This document shows positions 7,505 through 15,899 of a stretch of 34,991 nt of DNA, piece after piece. The notes below the pieces were generated by a model. It worked only from the letters and a program-made list of their open reading frames with translations, was not told the origin of the DNA and searched no databases. Source of the stretch: Treponema sp. (lineage in GTDB: Bacteria; Spirochaetota; Spirochaetia; Treponematales; Treponemataceae); assembly GCA_016297805.1 (NCBI GenBank), contig JAEDFX010000011.1, positions 1 to 34,991 on the forward strand, in the 5' to 3' direction. Position 1 is the first letter of the stretch, and every line of letters starts with the position of its first letter. A program made the translations under genes and the position numbers.

Positions 7505-9627
7505 ATTTCTTCGATGTAATCCTTTGGATCTGTACGTTTAAGAACTATAAGAGTGGTGTCATCAAATGCTGGTTTATTCTGTGTAAAATCCTTATATGCA
7601 GAGATTATTCTTTCTGTTAATTCGTCTGCAGTCGCATTTTTATTTTCTTTTATAATAGAAATTATTCTATCTTTTGAGAAATCTTCTCCCTCACTATTTG
7701 TAGCTTCTGTTAGACCATCGGTAAAGCAAATAATGATATCATCTTTTCCCATTCTAAAGCTTACAGGAGGGAAAGAAACTTCCAGGCCTTCTACTCCAAT
7801 AATTCCGTACTGTTCATCAGGATTTTCATGTTTTATTTCTGTGAAAGTTCCTTTTTCTGCGTTATATAAAATTGGATAAGGATGTCCTGCGTTTGCAACT
7901 TCAACACTACATACTCCGTTTTTATTAAAATCACTGAAATGAAACAAAAGTCCTGTTATATAGTTTTCAACATTTACCTTCTCTTTAATATATGTGTTAT
8001 TTATTTCCTCGAGGATTTCTGAAATAGATTCCTCCTGTGCTAATCCATTTAAGAAATGCTGACTTATAATACCTTTTGCAAGAATAGTCATAAGACCTGC
8101 AGGAATTCCGTGGCCAGAAACATCAAAAATACCAAGCCCGTCTAAAGTTGTGTCTGTAAAATAATAGTCATAGAGATCGCCAGAAACATTGTTGTCTAAA
8201 GGCTGATAGAAAATAGAAACATCCCAGCCTCGGAAAATATTTTTCTCAGGTGGAAGAAAGTTCTTTTGTACATGGGAAACTGATTCAAGACCTCTTGAAA
8301 GAACATAGTTTGCATCAGAAAGTTCTTTTGTTCGTAACGCAACAACACTTTCAAGATTAGTATTAAAACTTTCCAGCTGAGACTTTAGAGTTGTGTTGTG
8401 AATGTACATTTCACCAAACTGTTTTAAAAGCTGCCACAGGAATATGTAAATTGTTACCTGCCAGCCATAAAGAGTGAAAATAGGTGTATCATCAATTTCA
8501 ATAATACGAACAATTACATCAACTGCCAGTGTAACATATAAAGGTAAAAAGGCCTGTAAAATGTGAATGACATTGCCTCGTTTTTCTTTATTAAGTAAAT
8601 CCTTGAAAATTCTTGGAATACAGAATCCAAACTGGACAACAACAAGCATAATCAGAAATGGCATATATTTTATAAATGCAGATTCATTTGGAAGAATGAA
8701 TGAAAGTATTGTAGGAATGGCCAGCAAAACCAATCTGATAATTATTTCTTTTTTTGATGCATCATAACCGAGATAAGAAGAAATGAATGAACTTGCAAAA
8801 TAAGCTGTGGTGAAGGCTCCATAGCACAAAGAGAACTTTAATACTGTAAGATATGAAATAAATGGAGGTTTAATCCAAGACATTTCTGTAAGGAAGAAAT
8901 AAAGCAGGAAGTGGGCAGTGTAAAAGTTTGTAAGTGCATAAAAAAGATACTTGCGTATTTCCTTGTGTTTTCTAAGAACAAAGTAAAGAACAAAGTACAG
9001 GAATGAAATGAGAATACTCAAACCTGCAAAAGTAAGAATAAATTTTGAATTAAAATAAGAAAGTCGTTCGGCATGGCGGAAAATTTCTGCTTGTTCGCCT
9101 ATGTAAACATTTTTTGAAATAGCTCCCATAGGACCAGGCCAAACCTGAATGTAGATAGTGTTAATTCCAGTTGGGTTTAAGCCATTTTTTTCAAACATAT
9201 AATATTGAGCAACATAACCAGAAGTCATTTCTGCTGGAGGTGTAGCCCCATATTTTCTGACAAATTTTCTATTAATGAAGAGCATAGCAGAGGAACGCAG
9301 TCTTCCTATGAATAAACCTATGTCTTTGTCTTTTAATTCTTGAGGAATTTCAAACTCTATTTTCAGCCATAATAGATTTTTAGGATTTTTAAGAAGTTTT
9401 GTAAGATTTTTATTATTTGGATATTCCAATTTAGAAAAATCAGAAGATTGTTTTTCAACATCAATGATGGAATAGTGGAGAGGTGTTTCTAAATACTCTA
9501 TTGAAGAGAAAACATTTTGCTTGAAATATTTAGGACGGTGCTCCTTAGATTTGTTGATAATTAAAAACACTACTGACAAAAAAACAAAAATCATCAGTAG
9601 TTTTAGAATCTTAAAAAACTTCTTCAT
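7501..9627 (-). CDS. 7TM-sensor / SpoIIE-type PP2C phosphatase
   Basis: This is a 708-aa signalling protein. It has an N-terminal anchor (residues about 8-25), an extracytoplasmic beta-sandwich resembling the 7TMR-DISM sensor domain (about 45-180), seven or so hydrophobic helices (about 195-400), a coiled-coil linker (about 400-450) and a SpoIIE/RsbU-like phosphatase domain (about 455-705). Metal-binding motifs are visible: SGDLYDYYF, then GIFDVSGHG, ANAGHP and CFTDGLTEA. This family dephosphorylates anti-anti-sigma factors to release sigma factors or other partners; no STAS or kinase partner gene lies nearby. A perfect TATAAT sits 8 nt before the ATG, within the 37-bp gap after the helicase gene, so the gene may be leaderless or co-transcribed with the helicase. 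Confidence 0.92.
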   Translation of the reverse strand: MKKFFKILKLLMIFVFLSVVFLIINKSKEHRPKYFKQNVFSSIEYLETPLHYSIIDVEKQSSDFSKLEYPNNKNLTKLLKNPKNLLWLKIEFEIPQELKDKDIGLFIGRLRSSAMLFINRKFVRKYGATPPAEMTSGYVAQYYMFEKNGLNPTGINTIYIQVWPGPMGAISKNVYIGEQAEIFRHAERLSYFNSKFILTFAGLSILISFLYFVLYFVLRKHKEIRKYLFYALTNFYTAHFLLYFFLTEMSWIKPPFISYLTVLKFSLCYGAFTTAYFASSFISSYLGYDASKKEIIIRLVLLAIPTILSFILPNESAFIKYMPFLIMLVVVQFGFCIPRIFKDLLNKEKRGNVIHILQAFLPLYVTLAVDVIVRIIEIDDTPIFTLYGWQVTIYIFLWQLLKQFGEMYIHNTTLKSQLESFNTNLESVVALRTKELSDANYVLSRGLESVSHVQKNFLPPEKNIFRGWDVSIFYQPLDNNVSGDLYDYYFTDTTLDGLGIFDVSGHGIPAGLMTILAKGIISQHFLNGLAQEESISEILEEINNTYIKEKVNVENYITGLLFHFSDFNKNGVCSVEVANAGHPYPILYNAEKGTFTEIKHENPDEQYGIIGVEGLEVSFPPVSFRMGKDDIIICFTDGLTEATNSEGEDFSKDRIISIIKENKNATADELTERIISAYKDFTQNKPAFDDTTLIVLKRTDPKDYIEEI

Positions 9628-9635
9628 AAATATTT

Positions 9636-9641
9636 ATTATA
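9636..9641 (-). promoter_or_regulatory. Candidate -10 box of the SpoIIE-type phosphatase gene
   Basis: The minus strand reads TATAAT, 8 nt before the ATG. The hexamer 17 bp upstream is poor (TATATT), so the promoter is uncertain. Confidence 0.35.
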
Positions 9642-9664
9642 CAATAAAATGTACAAAAAATATA

Positions 9665-11632
9665 TTAAAAACGTTCAGCTTTTGAATTACCCTTCTTGTA
9701 CAGACTAGCACCACCTGTTTTTCTGGAAGAAGAACGTTCGCTTTGATTGTGAACATTAGGTCTGCTGCCTTTTGCTCTGCCGTCTCTTGAACGATTTCCA
9801 CTACGGTCTCCACGACCTTCAGAACGACGTTCAGTTTTTTCTGAGCGACCAACTCTTTCAGATCCTCTAAATTCACTTCTACGCTGAGAACCGCCTTTTC
9901 GTGAACCTCGTCCATCTTCTTTTTCATCATAATGCATATGAGGAAGTTTTTTATTAGAGCGGGACATTTCAATTGCTTTTTTTGCAGAAGCTACTGGAAG
10001 ACTTACCAAAGAGAATTGCTGTGCAACATCAATATCATCTACCATGCGTCCTGGAATATGGAGAAGCTCACTGAAATACTGGGCGATTTCTTTTGCTCTG
10101 TAACCATCCTGTTTTCCAAGAGAAATGAAAATACGTTTCTGGTCACCACGTGGCCCGAATTCTTTTGTATTAATGCGGCCATAATGTTTTGAACTAAGCT
10201 GCTTGCCGTACATGATTGAAAGAAGTCCTGCAATTACAGCTTCTGGATCCTGTCCATTGGCAATATCTTTTGCAAGCTCCTGATATTTATCGTCTACTGG
10301 TGCAAGGGCTGGAGCTTCCTGTACTTCTACAGCTTCAGTATCAGCATCTTCAGAAAGAACTTCATTTTCAGTTTCCTTTTTTACAAACAACTTACTCTTT
10401 AATTCTTCAATAAGACGTTTTTCCTTTACACTAATAACTTCATTAATGGCTGGAATTTTTCCTTCCTTCAGTTCGCTTTTTGTAGCTTTCAAAATATTTT
10501 TTGTAAGGAACCCCAGCTTGCGGCGTTCTTCTGGACGTACAAAAGTTACAGCAATGCCATTTGTCCCTGCTCGGCCTGTACGACCGATTCGGTGAACGTA
10601 TGTTGCTGTATCAAATGGAAGAGAGTAGTTTACTACGTGGCTTAGACCAGAAATATCAATACCTCTGGCTGCAACGTCTGTGGCAACTAAGATACGTGTT
10701 TTCTTAAGTCTGAATCGTTCCAAAACTTTTTCGCGCTGGTTCTGCATAATATCACCATGTAGAGCCGCTGCTTCGTAGCCTTTCATATCCAGTTCACGTG
10801 TAACTCTATCTGCATCAGATTTTGTCATTGTAAAAACAAGACCGTAAAAGTCTGGAGAAATATCAATGAGTCGTACAAGGGCTTCGATTTTTTCGCTTTC
10901 TTTTACAACCCAATAAGACTGGTCAATAAGAAGTGCTTCATCAATAACTTTTTCTTCTTCAATAATGTCATATTCGCCCATAAAATCGCCGGCAATTTTC
11001 AAAATTGGGGCAGGCATTGTAGCACTGAAAAGGAGAATACGACAATCAGGGTTTGCATGACGGAAAATTTCTTCAATATCGTCAATGAATCCCATATCAA
11101 GCATTTCGTCACCTTCATCAAGTATGAAATATTTGATTTTGCTGATGTCCAAAGTTTTTCGTTCAAGGTGATCTTTAATACGACCTGGAGTACCTACAAC
11201 AATTTCCGTACCGCGCTTAAGCTCTTTAATCTGTGTCGCATAAGAAGCACCACCGTAAAGTACAGTAGTTCTTGGAAGGTCATTGTTTGCAAAAGACTGC
11301 ATTTCATTGCAAGTCTGAACTGCAAGCTCACGAGTTGGTTCAAGAATCAAAGCCTGAACATTGTTTGATTTTTCACGGATATTCTGAATGATTGGGAGTC
11401 CAAATGCAGCAGTTTTTCCAGTACCAGTTCTGGCACGGGCAATGAGATTTGTGTCTCCTGTAAGTAAACGTGGAATTGCCAAAACCTGGATAGGTGAAGG
11501 TGTAACAAAACCTTTTTTTTCTACGGCTTTAAGAGTGTATTCGTCTAAGCCTAAATCTTCAAAAGTCACAGCTTCCTGTGATTCGTCTGTAGTCTGATTT
11601 TCATCAAGAACATTATTATTTTCTATATTCAT
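9665..11632 (-). CDS. deaD: DEAD-box ATP-dependent RNA helicase with DbpA-like C-terminal domain
   Basis: This is a 655-aa helicase from the ATG at 11632. A longer frame reaches 11746 but its extra 38 codons run back through the promoter into the hairpin. From the chosen start: Q motif (GFVTPSPIQ, 41-49), motif I ARTGTGKT (67-74), PTRELA (99-104), motif II DEGD (172-175), SAT (203-205), then HRIGRTGR in the second RecA domain. Residues about 535-605 resemble the DbpA-type RNA-binding domain (RIFISLGKQDGYRAKEIAQYF). The tail is Arg/Gly/Ser-rich, typical of CsdA/DeaD. Likely roles are ribosome assembly and RNA turnover. Motif II has Gly where Ala is canonical. A good promoter lies immediately upstream. 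Confidence 0.94.
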   Translation of the reverse strand: MNIENNNVLDENQTTDESQEAVTFEDLGLDEYTLKAVEKKGFVTPSPIQVLAIPRLLTGDTNLIARARTGTGKTAAFGLPIIQNIREKSNNVQALILEPTRELAVQTCNEMQSFANNDLPRTTVLYGGASYATQIKELKRGTEIVVGTPGRIKDHLERKTLDISKIKYFILDEGDEMLDMGFIDDIEEIFRHANPDCRILLFSATMPAPILKIAGDFMGEYDIIEEEKVIDEALLIDQSYWVVKESEKIEALVRLIDISPDFYGLVFTMTKSDADRVTRELDMKGYEAAALHGDIMQNQREKVLERFRLKKTRILVATDVAARGIDISGLSHVVNYSLPFDTATYVHRIGRTGRAGTNGIAVTFVRPEERRKLGFLTKNILKATKSELKEGKIPAINEVISVKEKRLIEELKSKLFVKKETENEVLSEDADTEAVEVQEAPALAPVDDKYQELAKDIANGQDPEAVIAGLLSIMYGKQLSSKHYGRINTKEFGPRGDQKRIFISLGKQDGYRAKEIAQYFSELLHIPGRMVDDIDVAQQFSLVSLPVASAKKAIEMSRSNKKLPHMHYDEKEDGRGSRKGGSQRRSEFRGSERVGRSEKTERRSEGRGDRSGNRSRDGRAKGSRPNVHNQSERSSSRKTGGASLYKKGNSKAERF

Positions 11633-11641
11633 TAGTTCATC

Positions 11642-11670
11642 ATCATAAAGGAAATATGTAATAATATCAA
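11642..11670 (-). promoter_or_regulatory. Sigma70 promoter of deaD, leaderless
   Basis: On the minus strand TTGATA (11670-11665), 17 bp, TATGAT (11647-11642). The ATG is 9 nt past the -10 box and no Shine-Dalgarno sequence is seen. This supports the start at 11632. Confidence 0.65.
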
Positions 11671-11726
11671 TTAAATAGTAGAAAACTTCGCATTTAGTAC
11701 AGTTTATTACAAAATTATCATAAAAA

Positions 11727-11787
11727 TGAACGGTGAAGACTGACATAAACGTTCATTTGGAACGCTTATGTCAGTCTTCACCGTTCA
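11727..11787. repeat. 61-bp near-perfect inverted repeat
   Basis: A perfect 22-bp arm (11727-11748) pairs with 11766-11787. After one mismatch, five more pairs follow (11750-11754 with 11760-11764) around the loop ATTTG. There is no T tract on either side, so it is not an ordinary terminator. It lies between the divergent deaD and carD promoters and outside both predicted transcripts. Confidence 0.95.
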
Positions 11788-11873
11788 CATTGTTCATAAT
11801 CCTAAGGTATTTGCCCTTAATAGTAATTTATAAAAATCTGTTTTTAAGGACTGTATGATTTTATTTGGACAAT

Positions 11874-11902
11874 TTGAATTTTCATAAAATTTGTGATATA
11901 AT
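11874..11902 (+). promoter_or_regulatory. Sigma70 promoter of carD, leaderless
   Basis: TTGAAT (11874-11879), 17 bp, perfect TATAAT (11897-11902). The ATG at 11913 is 10 nt past the -10 box, leaving a leader of only 2-4 nt and no Shine-Dalgarno sequence. Confidence 0.75.
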
Positions 11903-11912
11903 AAGTCTAATT

Positions 11913-12575
11913 ATGGATACACAATTCACAGTAGACCAGAAGGTCGTTTACCCAAGCCAGGGAGTTGGAATTGTTCGCGAAGTTTTTGAGAAGACTTTTA
12001 AGGACAAAACTACCCTTTATTACAAGATTTACATTGAAGCCTCTGATATGGTTGTAATGGTTCCTGTTGATAACGCAGAAAATTTAGGAATCCGTCAGAT
12101 TGTTTCTAAAGAGGAAGCAGAAGAAGCTTTAAATCTTTTATCTGATGATTTTGAACCAATTACATCTGACTGGAAGCTTCGTTATCAGATGAATCTTGAT
12201 CTTCTTAAAAAAGGAACTGTAAAGGATATAGCAACAATTGTACGTTGTCTTTATAACCGCAGTAAAGTAAAGGAACTTCCTATTTTAGAAAGAAAACTTT
12301 ATGATTCTGCAAAAAAATTGCTTGAAGATGAAATTTCTTATGCTCTTGGAAAGACTGCAAAAGAGATTGAAGCAGAAATTCATACAAAACTTGAGCCACC
12401 TGGAGCAACTCCAAAGGTTAAGCACATAATTGCTGCAGAAGAAGATGAAGATGATGATTTGATGGATGATTTGAATGATAAGTCAGATTCAGATGACGAA
12501 GATTCAGATAATTCAGCTGATAATTCTTCTGATGATATGGATGCAGATGAAGATTTTGACGACGAAGAATTCTAG
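11913..12575 (+). CDS. carD: CarD-family transcriptional regulator
   Basis: This is a 220-aa protein. An upstream in-frame ATG at 11865 is rejected because the promoter lies inside that extension; the family consensus begins at MDTQFTVDQKVVYPSQGVG. Residues about 5-65 are the RNA polymerase-interacting Tudor-like domain (KVVYPSQGVGIV, YYKIYIEASDMVVMVPVDNAENLGIR). Residues about 75-160 are the helical DNA-binding domain. The last 50 or so residues are almost entirely Asp/Glu/Ser, an acidic tail beyond the usual length of about 160 aa. CarD binds the RNAP beta subunit and stabilises open complexes. It heads an operon with ispD and ispF; ispD begins inside its 3' end. Confidence 0.95.
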   Translation: MDTQFTVDQKVVYPSQGVGIVREVFEKTFKDKTTLYYKIYIEASDMVVMVPVDNAENLGIRQIVSKEEAEEALNLLSDDFEPITSDWKLRYQMNLDLLKKGTVKDIATIVRCLYNRSKVKELPILERKLYDSAKKLLEDEISYALGKTAKEIEAEIHTKLEPPGATPKVKHIIAAEEDEDDDLMDDLNDKSDSDDEDSDNSADNSSDDMDADEDFDDEEF

Positions 12576-13263
12576 AATTTCAATTATAATTACTGCTGCC
12601 GGTTCTTCTACAAGAATGGGCGGTAGTACAAAAAAAGAATACCTTCCTTTAAATAATGGCACAGTTCTTTCGAATTGTGCTAAAACTTTTTTAAAGGCTT
12701 GTGTTTCAAAATATGAAATCATTGATTTTATTATAACATGTCCTCAGAACGGTCAGCAGTCCTGTAAAAATGCCCTTGCTGATGTTGATTTTTCTGGTCT
12801 GCAATGTGGGTTGAAAATTGTCGAAGGATCAGATACACGGCAAAAATCCGTTTATAACGCTTTGTGTCAGGTTTCAGGGGAGACAGACATAGTTGCAATA
12901 CATGATGGAGCCAGACCTTTTGTTACAGAACAGATAATTCAAACCTCTATAGAAGCGGCAATTGAATATGGTGCCTCAGTTCCTGGAGTTATTCCTGTTG
13001 ATACTCAAAAAGAAATTGATGAAAAGGGATTTATTGTCAGACATTTACAGCGAAGGCTTCTTACTGCTGTTCAAACACCACAATGCTTTCAGTTTAATAA
13101 ATTATTGAATGCACATATGCAGGCCATTAATGATGGTAAAGAATACACTGATGATACAGAAATCTGGGGTGTATATTGTGGTAAAGTAAAAACAGTTCCT
13201 GGTGATGTAAATAATATAAAAATTACCTATCCTGAAGATTTAAAACGCTTGGAGTCAAAATGA
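12547..13263 (+). CDS. ispD: 2-C-methyl-D-erythritol 4-phosphate cytidylyltransferase
   Basis: IspD joins CTP and methylerythritol phosphate in the MEP isoprenoid pathway. The nucleotide-binding N terminus (IIITAAGSSTRMGG...KKEYLPL) and the internal HDGARPFV motif are present. The frame is open back to an ATG at 12475 deep inside carD, but the family starts just before the beta strand ISIIITAAG. I therefore choose the ATG at 12547 (238 aa), which still overlaps carD by 29 bp; an ATG at 12541 is equally possible. No clear ribosome site is seen, consistent with translational coupling to carD. Its stop overlaps the ispF start as ATGA. Confidence 0.93.
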   Translation: MKILTTKNSRISIIITAAGSSTRMGGSTKKEYLPLNNGTVLSNCAKTFLKACVSKYEIIDFIITCPQNGQQSCKNALADVDFSGLQCGLKIVEGSDTRQKSVYNALCQVSGETDIVAIHDGARPFVTEQIIQTSIEAAIEYGASVPGVIPVDTQKEIDEKGFIVRHLQRRLLTAVQTPQCFQFNKLLNAHMQAINDGKEYTDDTEIWGVYCGKVKTVPGDVNNIKITYPEDLKRLESK

Positions 13264-13733
13264 TTAGAGTTGGCCTTGGTTATGATTTACACAGACTTGT
13301 AGAAGGTCGTAAGCTTATTATTGGTGGTGTGGAATTTCCTTTTAATAAAGGTGAAGATGGTCATTCAGACGGAGACGTTCTTCTTCATGCTATAACAGAT
13401 TCTGTTCTAGGAGCCAGTGGGTTAGGTGATATTGGTTCATATTTTCCTCCAGAGGATCCAAAATGGAAGGATGCTGATTCTGCTGATTTACTTCGTGCTG
13501 TTATGAAAGATGTAAAAGCTGCAGGATGGATAATTGAAAATCTAGATTGTGTAGTAAAATTGGAAAAACCAAAGTTCCTTCCTAAACGCCAGGAAGTAAT
13601 AAATTCAATTGCAGAAATTCTAGAAGTTCAGCCTGACCAGGTTTTTGTAAAAGCTAAGACAGGCGAAAAAATAGCCCCAATAGGTACAAGTGACGCTATT
13701 GAGGCTGAAGCAGTAGTTTTATTAAAGAAATAA
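13260..13733 (+). CDS. ispF: 2-C-methyl-D-erythritol 2,4-cyclodiphosphate synthase
   Basis: A 157-aa protein of normal length for IspF, which cyclises CDP-methylerythritol phosphate to the 2,4-cyclodiphosphate, two steps after IspD. The metal ligands are visible: Asp9 and His11 in GYDLHRL, and His43 in DGDVLLHAITD. GLGDIGSYFPP and the C-terminal KTGEKIAPIGTSDAIEAEAV region are also conserved. The ATG overlaps the ispD stop. In some bacteria IspD and IspF are fused; here they are separate but coupled. The gene ends 15 bp before the convergent chemoreceptor gene, with no strong terminator. Confidence 0.97.
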   Translation: MIRVGLGYDLHRLVEGRKLIIGGVEFPFNKGEDGHSDGDVLLHAITDSVLGASGLGDIGSYFPPEDPKWKDADSADLLRAVMKDVKAAGWIIENLDCVVKLEKPKFLPKRQEVINSIAEILEVQPDQVFVKAKTGEKIAPIGTSDAIEAEAVVLLKK

Positions 13734-13748
13734 TCTTTCTAACTAAGT

Positions 13749-15797
13749 CTATACATTGAACTGGCCAAGAAGCTCATTCATTACGTTGATGTCATCCTTA
13801 GTTTTATTTGCCAGTTCAGAAACACTCTGTGCAGAAGAGTTAATCTGCTGTGAACCGGCTGCCATTTCATCCATACTTCCATAAATAGTATCAGAAATCT
13901 GGGCAACTGCATTCATATTGTTCATAACGTTATCAACACTATATTTCAATTCCTGAGATTTATCATTTACTTCTGTAGCCTGAGATCTCATTTCGTTTAA
14001 TGCAATAAGAACCTGCTGGCTTGCCTGTTCCTGCTCTTCCATAGCGGCATCAATCTGATGCATGATTCCGTCAGTCAATGAAAGCTGTTCTACAATTGAT
14101 TCAAATGAGTCCTGTGAATCTTTTGAAAGATTAACGACGTCCTGAATAGAAGCAGAAATCTGTTTAAGTTCTGTATTAATGTTCTTTGACTGGATGCTTG
14201 AAGTTTCGGCAAGCTTTCTGATTTCATCTGCAACAACAGAGAATCCTTTTCCAGCTTCACCTGCATGGGCAGCTTCAATAGCAGCATTCATAGCAAGAAG
14301 GTTAGTCTGACTTGCAACAGAAGCAATCATCTGGTTTGCCTGTAAAAGCATCTGTGACTGTTCTGCCATCTGAACAACTTTAGTACTAACATTTTCAATT
14401 TTTGAATTACTGTTATTTACATTTGAGTTAAGAATATTAAATGCATCAGCCATCTTTGTAACAGAATTAGTAACGGCTTTAATATTTCCAATCATCTGTT
14501 CAATTGCGGCAGATGATTCTGTAATACCAGCAACCTGGTCATCTACAAGCTGAACCAGTTTTTCTACGTTCAGGGCAGATGTACTCAATACGTTAGATGT
14601 ATCTGTAACAGCAGAGGCCTGGTTTTCTGTTTGTTTTCTTACACTATCAATGTTAGCAAGAATTTCTGCTGTGGCACTGGCACTTTCCTGAGCGTTAGTT
14701 CCAAGATTCTCTCCAATCTGTGCAAGAGTTTCTTCTTCTGTGTTAAGTTTCTGAATAATTCCCTGGAGCAATTCAATAAATTTATTAACGTTAGTTCCTA
14801 ATTCAGCAAATTCATCATGACCTTTTACTGGAACTCTGTAAGTTAAGTCTGCTTCACCAGAAGAAAGATTTGCAATTGACGTTCCTACAGAATTAAGCTT
14901 TTGAAGGATAAGTCTGTAAATTACAGATACAATAATAATAATTGCAATAATTGTAATAATAACTGCAGAAATAATCAAAGGCATAAAGATGCTGTTTACA
15001 AGCATAGTAATAACGCGTAAAGGTTCACCAATAAACAAAGTTGTGATTGTTTTTCCATTAGAATCATTAAGTGGATAATAACAGGTAAGGTAATCTGTTT
15101 TGTTGATTTTACCTTTCTGAATAATTTCTTCACCTTTCATAACACGGTCGATGATAGTAGTATCAGCAATTTCTGATCCTTTCATACCGACAAGTGTTGT
15201 AAATGCTCGTCTTGTTCCATCAAAAATAGTGAATTCTGTATTTATAGTCTTTTTGACTTCTGCCACAAATTCATCATTGGAGATAACCTGATTGCCAACA
15301 ACAGCACCAATTATTTGGTTTTCAACTTTTAATGGAACAGCTCCCACAGAATAAAGGTTACCCTTTTGTTCAACAATTGTAAAAATGGTTTTCCCGTTTA
15401 ATGCATCTTTTACAAAGTTGTCCATAGTTATAATTCCATGCTTTGTATCAGAAAACTGTTTTCCGTCTTTGTTGTAAACAACGATATTTTTAAGACCAAA
15501 ATATTTAATTGCATTACCACATATAGCATTTGCAAATTCTCTGTTTAATTCATTATCTGTTTGTTGCGCTGCATAAGAATCTACAAACCAAATTAATGTA
15601 TCTTCAACATTATTGGAAATGTTTTCCAGTTGAAGTTGAATTGAAGCTTGTTTTTGTTTTATTTCTTCTCCAATGTAATTTACAAGGCCTTTATTTAACT
15701 GATTATAAACAATAGTAAAGATTGAGAAGGTGTATACAAGAAGAATGATAATTATACAACCTAAGAGTTTGAATGAGACAGATGATGTTTTTTTCAT
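13749..15797 (-). CDS. Methyl-accepting chemotaxis protein with periplasmic Cache-like domain
   Basis: This is a 682-aa chemoreceptor. TM1 is residues about 11-31, the periplasmic sensor about 32-270 (single-Cache-like, with the FTIFDGTRRAFTTL and SVGAVPLKVENQIIGAVVG strands), and TM2 about 272-297. A HAMP domain follows (about 298-350), then the long cytoplasmic coiled coil with the signalling tip ASQTNLLAMNAAIEAAHAGE and KGFSVVADEIRKLAE. No C-terminal CheR-binding pentapeptide is seen. The ligand is unknown. A proper Shine-Dalgarno (AGAGG) precedes the ATG, and the upstream region contains an inverted repeat that could pair with it. Confidence 0.96.
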   Translation of the reverse strand: MKKTSSVSFKLLGCIIIILLVYTFSIFTIVYNQLNKGLVNYIGEEIKQKQASIQLQLENISNNVEDTLIWFVDSYAAQQTDNELNREFANAICGNAIKYFGLKNIVVYNKDGKQFSDTKHGIITMDNFVKDALNGKTIFTIVEQKGNLYSVGAVPLKVENQIIGAVVGNQVISNDEFVAEVKKTINTEFTIFDGTRRAFTTLVGMKGSEIADTTIIDRVMKGEEIIQKGKINKTDYLTCYYPLNDSNGKTITTLFIGEPLRVITMLVNSIFMPLIISAVIITIIAIIIIVSVIYRLILQKLNSVGTSIANLSSGEADLTYRVPVKGHDEFAELGTNVNKFIELLQGIIQKLNTEEETLAQIGENLGTNAQESASATAEILANIDSVRKQTENQASAVTDTSNVLSTSALNVEKLVQLVDDQVAGITESSAAIEQMIGNIKAVTNSVTKMADAFNILNSNVNNSNSKIENVSTKVVQMAEQSQMLLQANQMIASVASQTNLLAMNAAIEAAHAGEAGKGFSVVADEIRKLAETSSIQSKNINTELKQISASIQDVVNLSKDSQDSFESIVEQLSLTDGIMHQIDAAMEEQEQASQQVLIALNEMRSQATEVNDKSQELKYSVDNVMNNMNAVAQISDTIYGSMDEMAAGSQQINSSAQSVSELANKTKDDINVMNELLGQFNV

Positions 15798-15806
15798 ATG
15801 TATTTC

Positions 15807-15846
15807 CTCTTATGATAAGTTATTCTTTTTAATTCTACCATAAGAG
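15807..15846 (-). promoter_or_regulatory. Inverted repeat covering the chemoreceptor ribosome binding site
   Basis: CTCTTATG and CATAAGAG (15807-15814 and 15839-15846) form an 8-bp stem with a 24-nt loop. In the minus-strand transcript the downstream arm includes part of the AGAGG ribosome site, so the stem could reduce translation. The long loop makes this uncertain. Confidence 0.3.
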
Positions 15847-15899
15847 AAAATAAATTGAGAAAAAAATGTCAATTATAACAGATTATTAAGATTTATGAT

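Noticed and set aside
9637..9972. A 111-codon open frame at the helicase 3' end
   Set aside because: An out-of-frame shadow of the Arg/Gly/Ser-rich helicase tail, with no independent start signals.
11633..11746. N-terminal extension of the DEAD-box helicase by 38 codons
   Set aside because: The extension covers the predicted promoter and one arm of the 61-bp hairpin, and its residues are unlike the helicase family. The start at 11632 fits the Q-motif spacing.
11865..11912. Upstream ATG of carD
   Set aside because: The -35 and -10 boxes lie inside this extension, and CarD proteins begin at the MDTQFTVDQKVVYP segment.
12475..12546. Upstream part of the ispD frame
   Set aside because: It is a shadow of the acidic tail of carD; the residues (ILLMIWMQ) are unlike an IspD N terminus.
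13734..13748. Terminator between ispF and the chemoreceptor gene
   Set aside because: Only a 5-bp AGAAA/TTTCT stem without a T tract is present, too weak to call.
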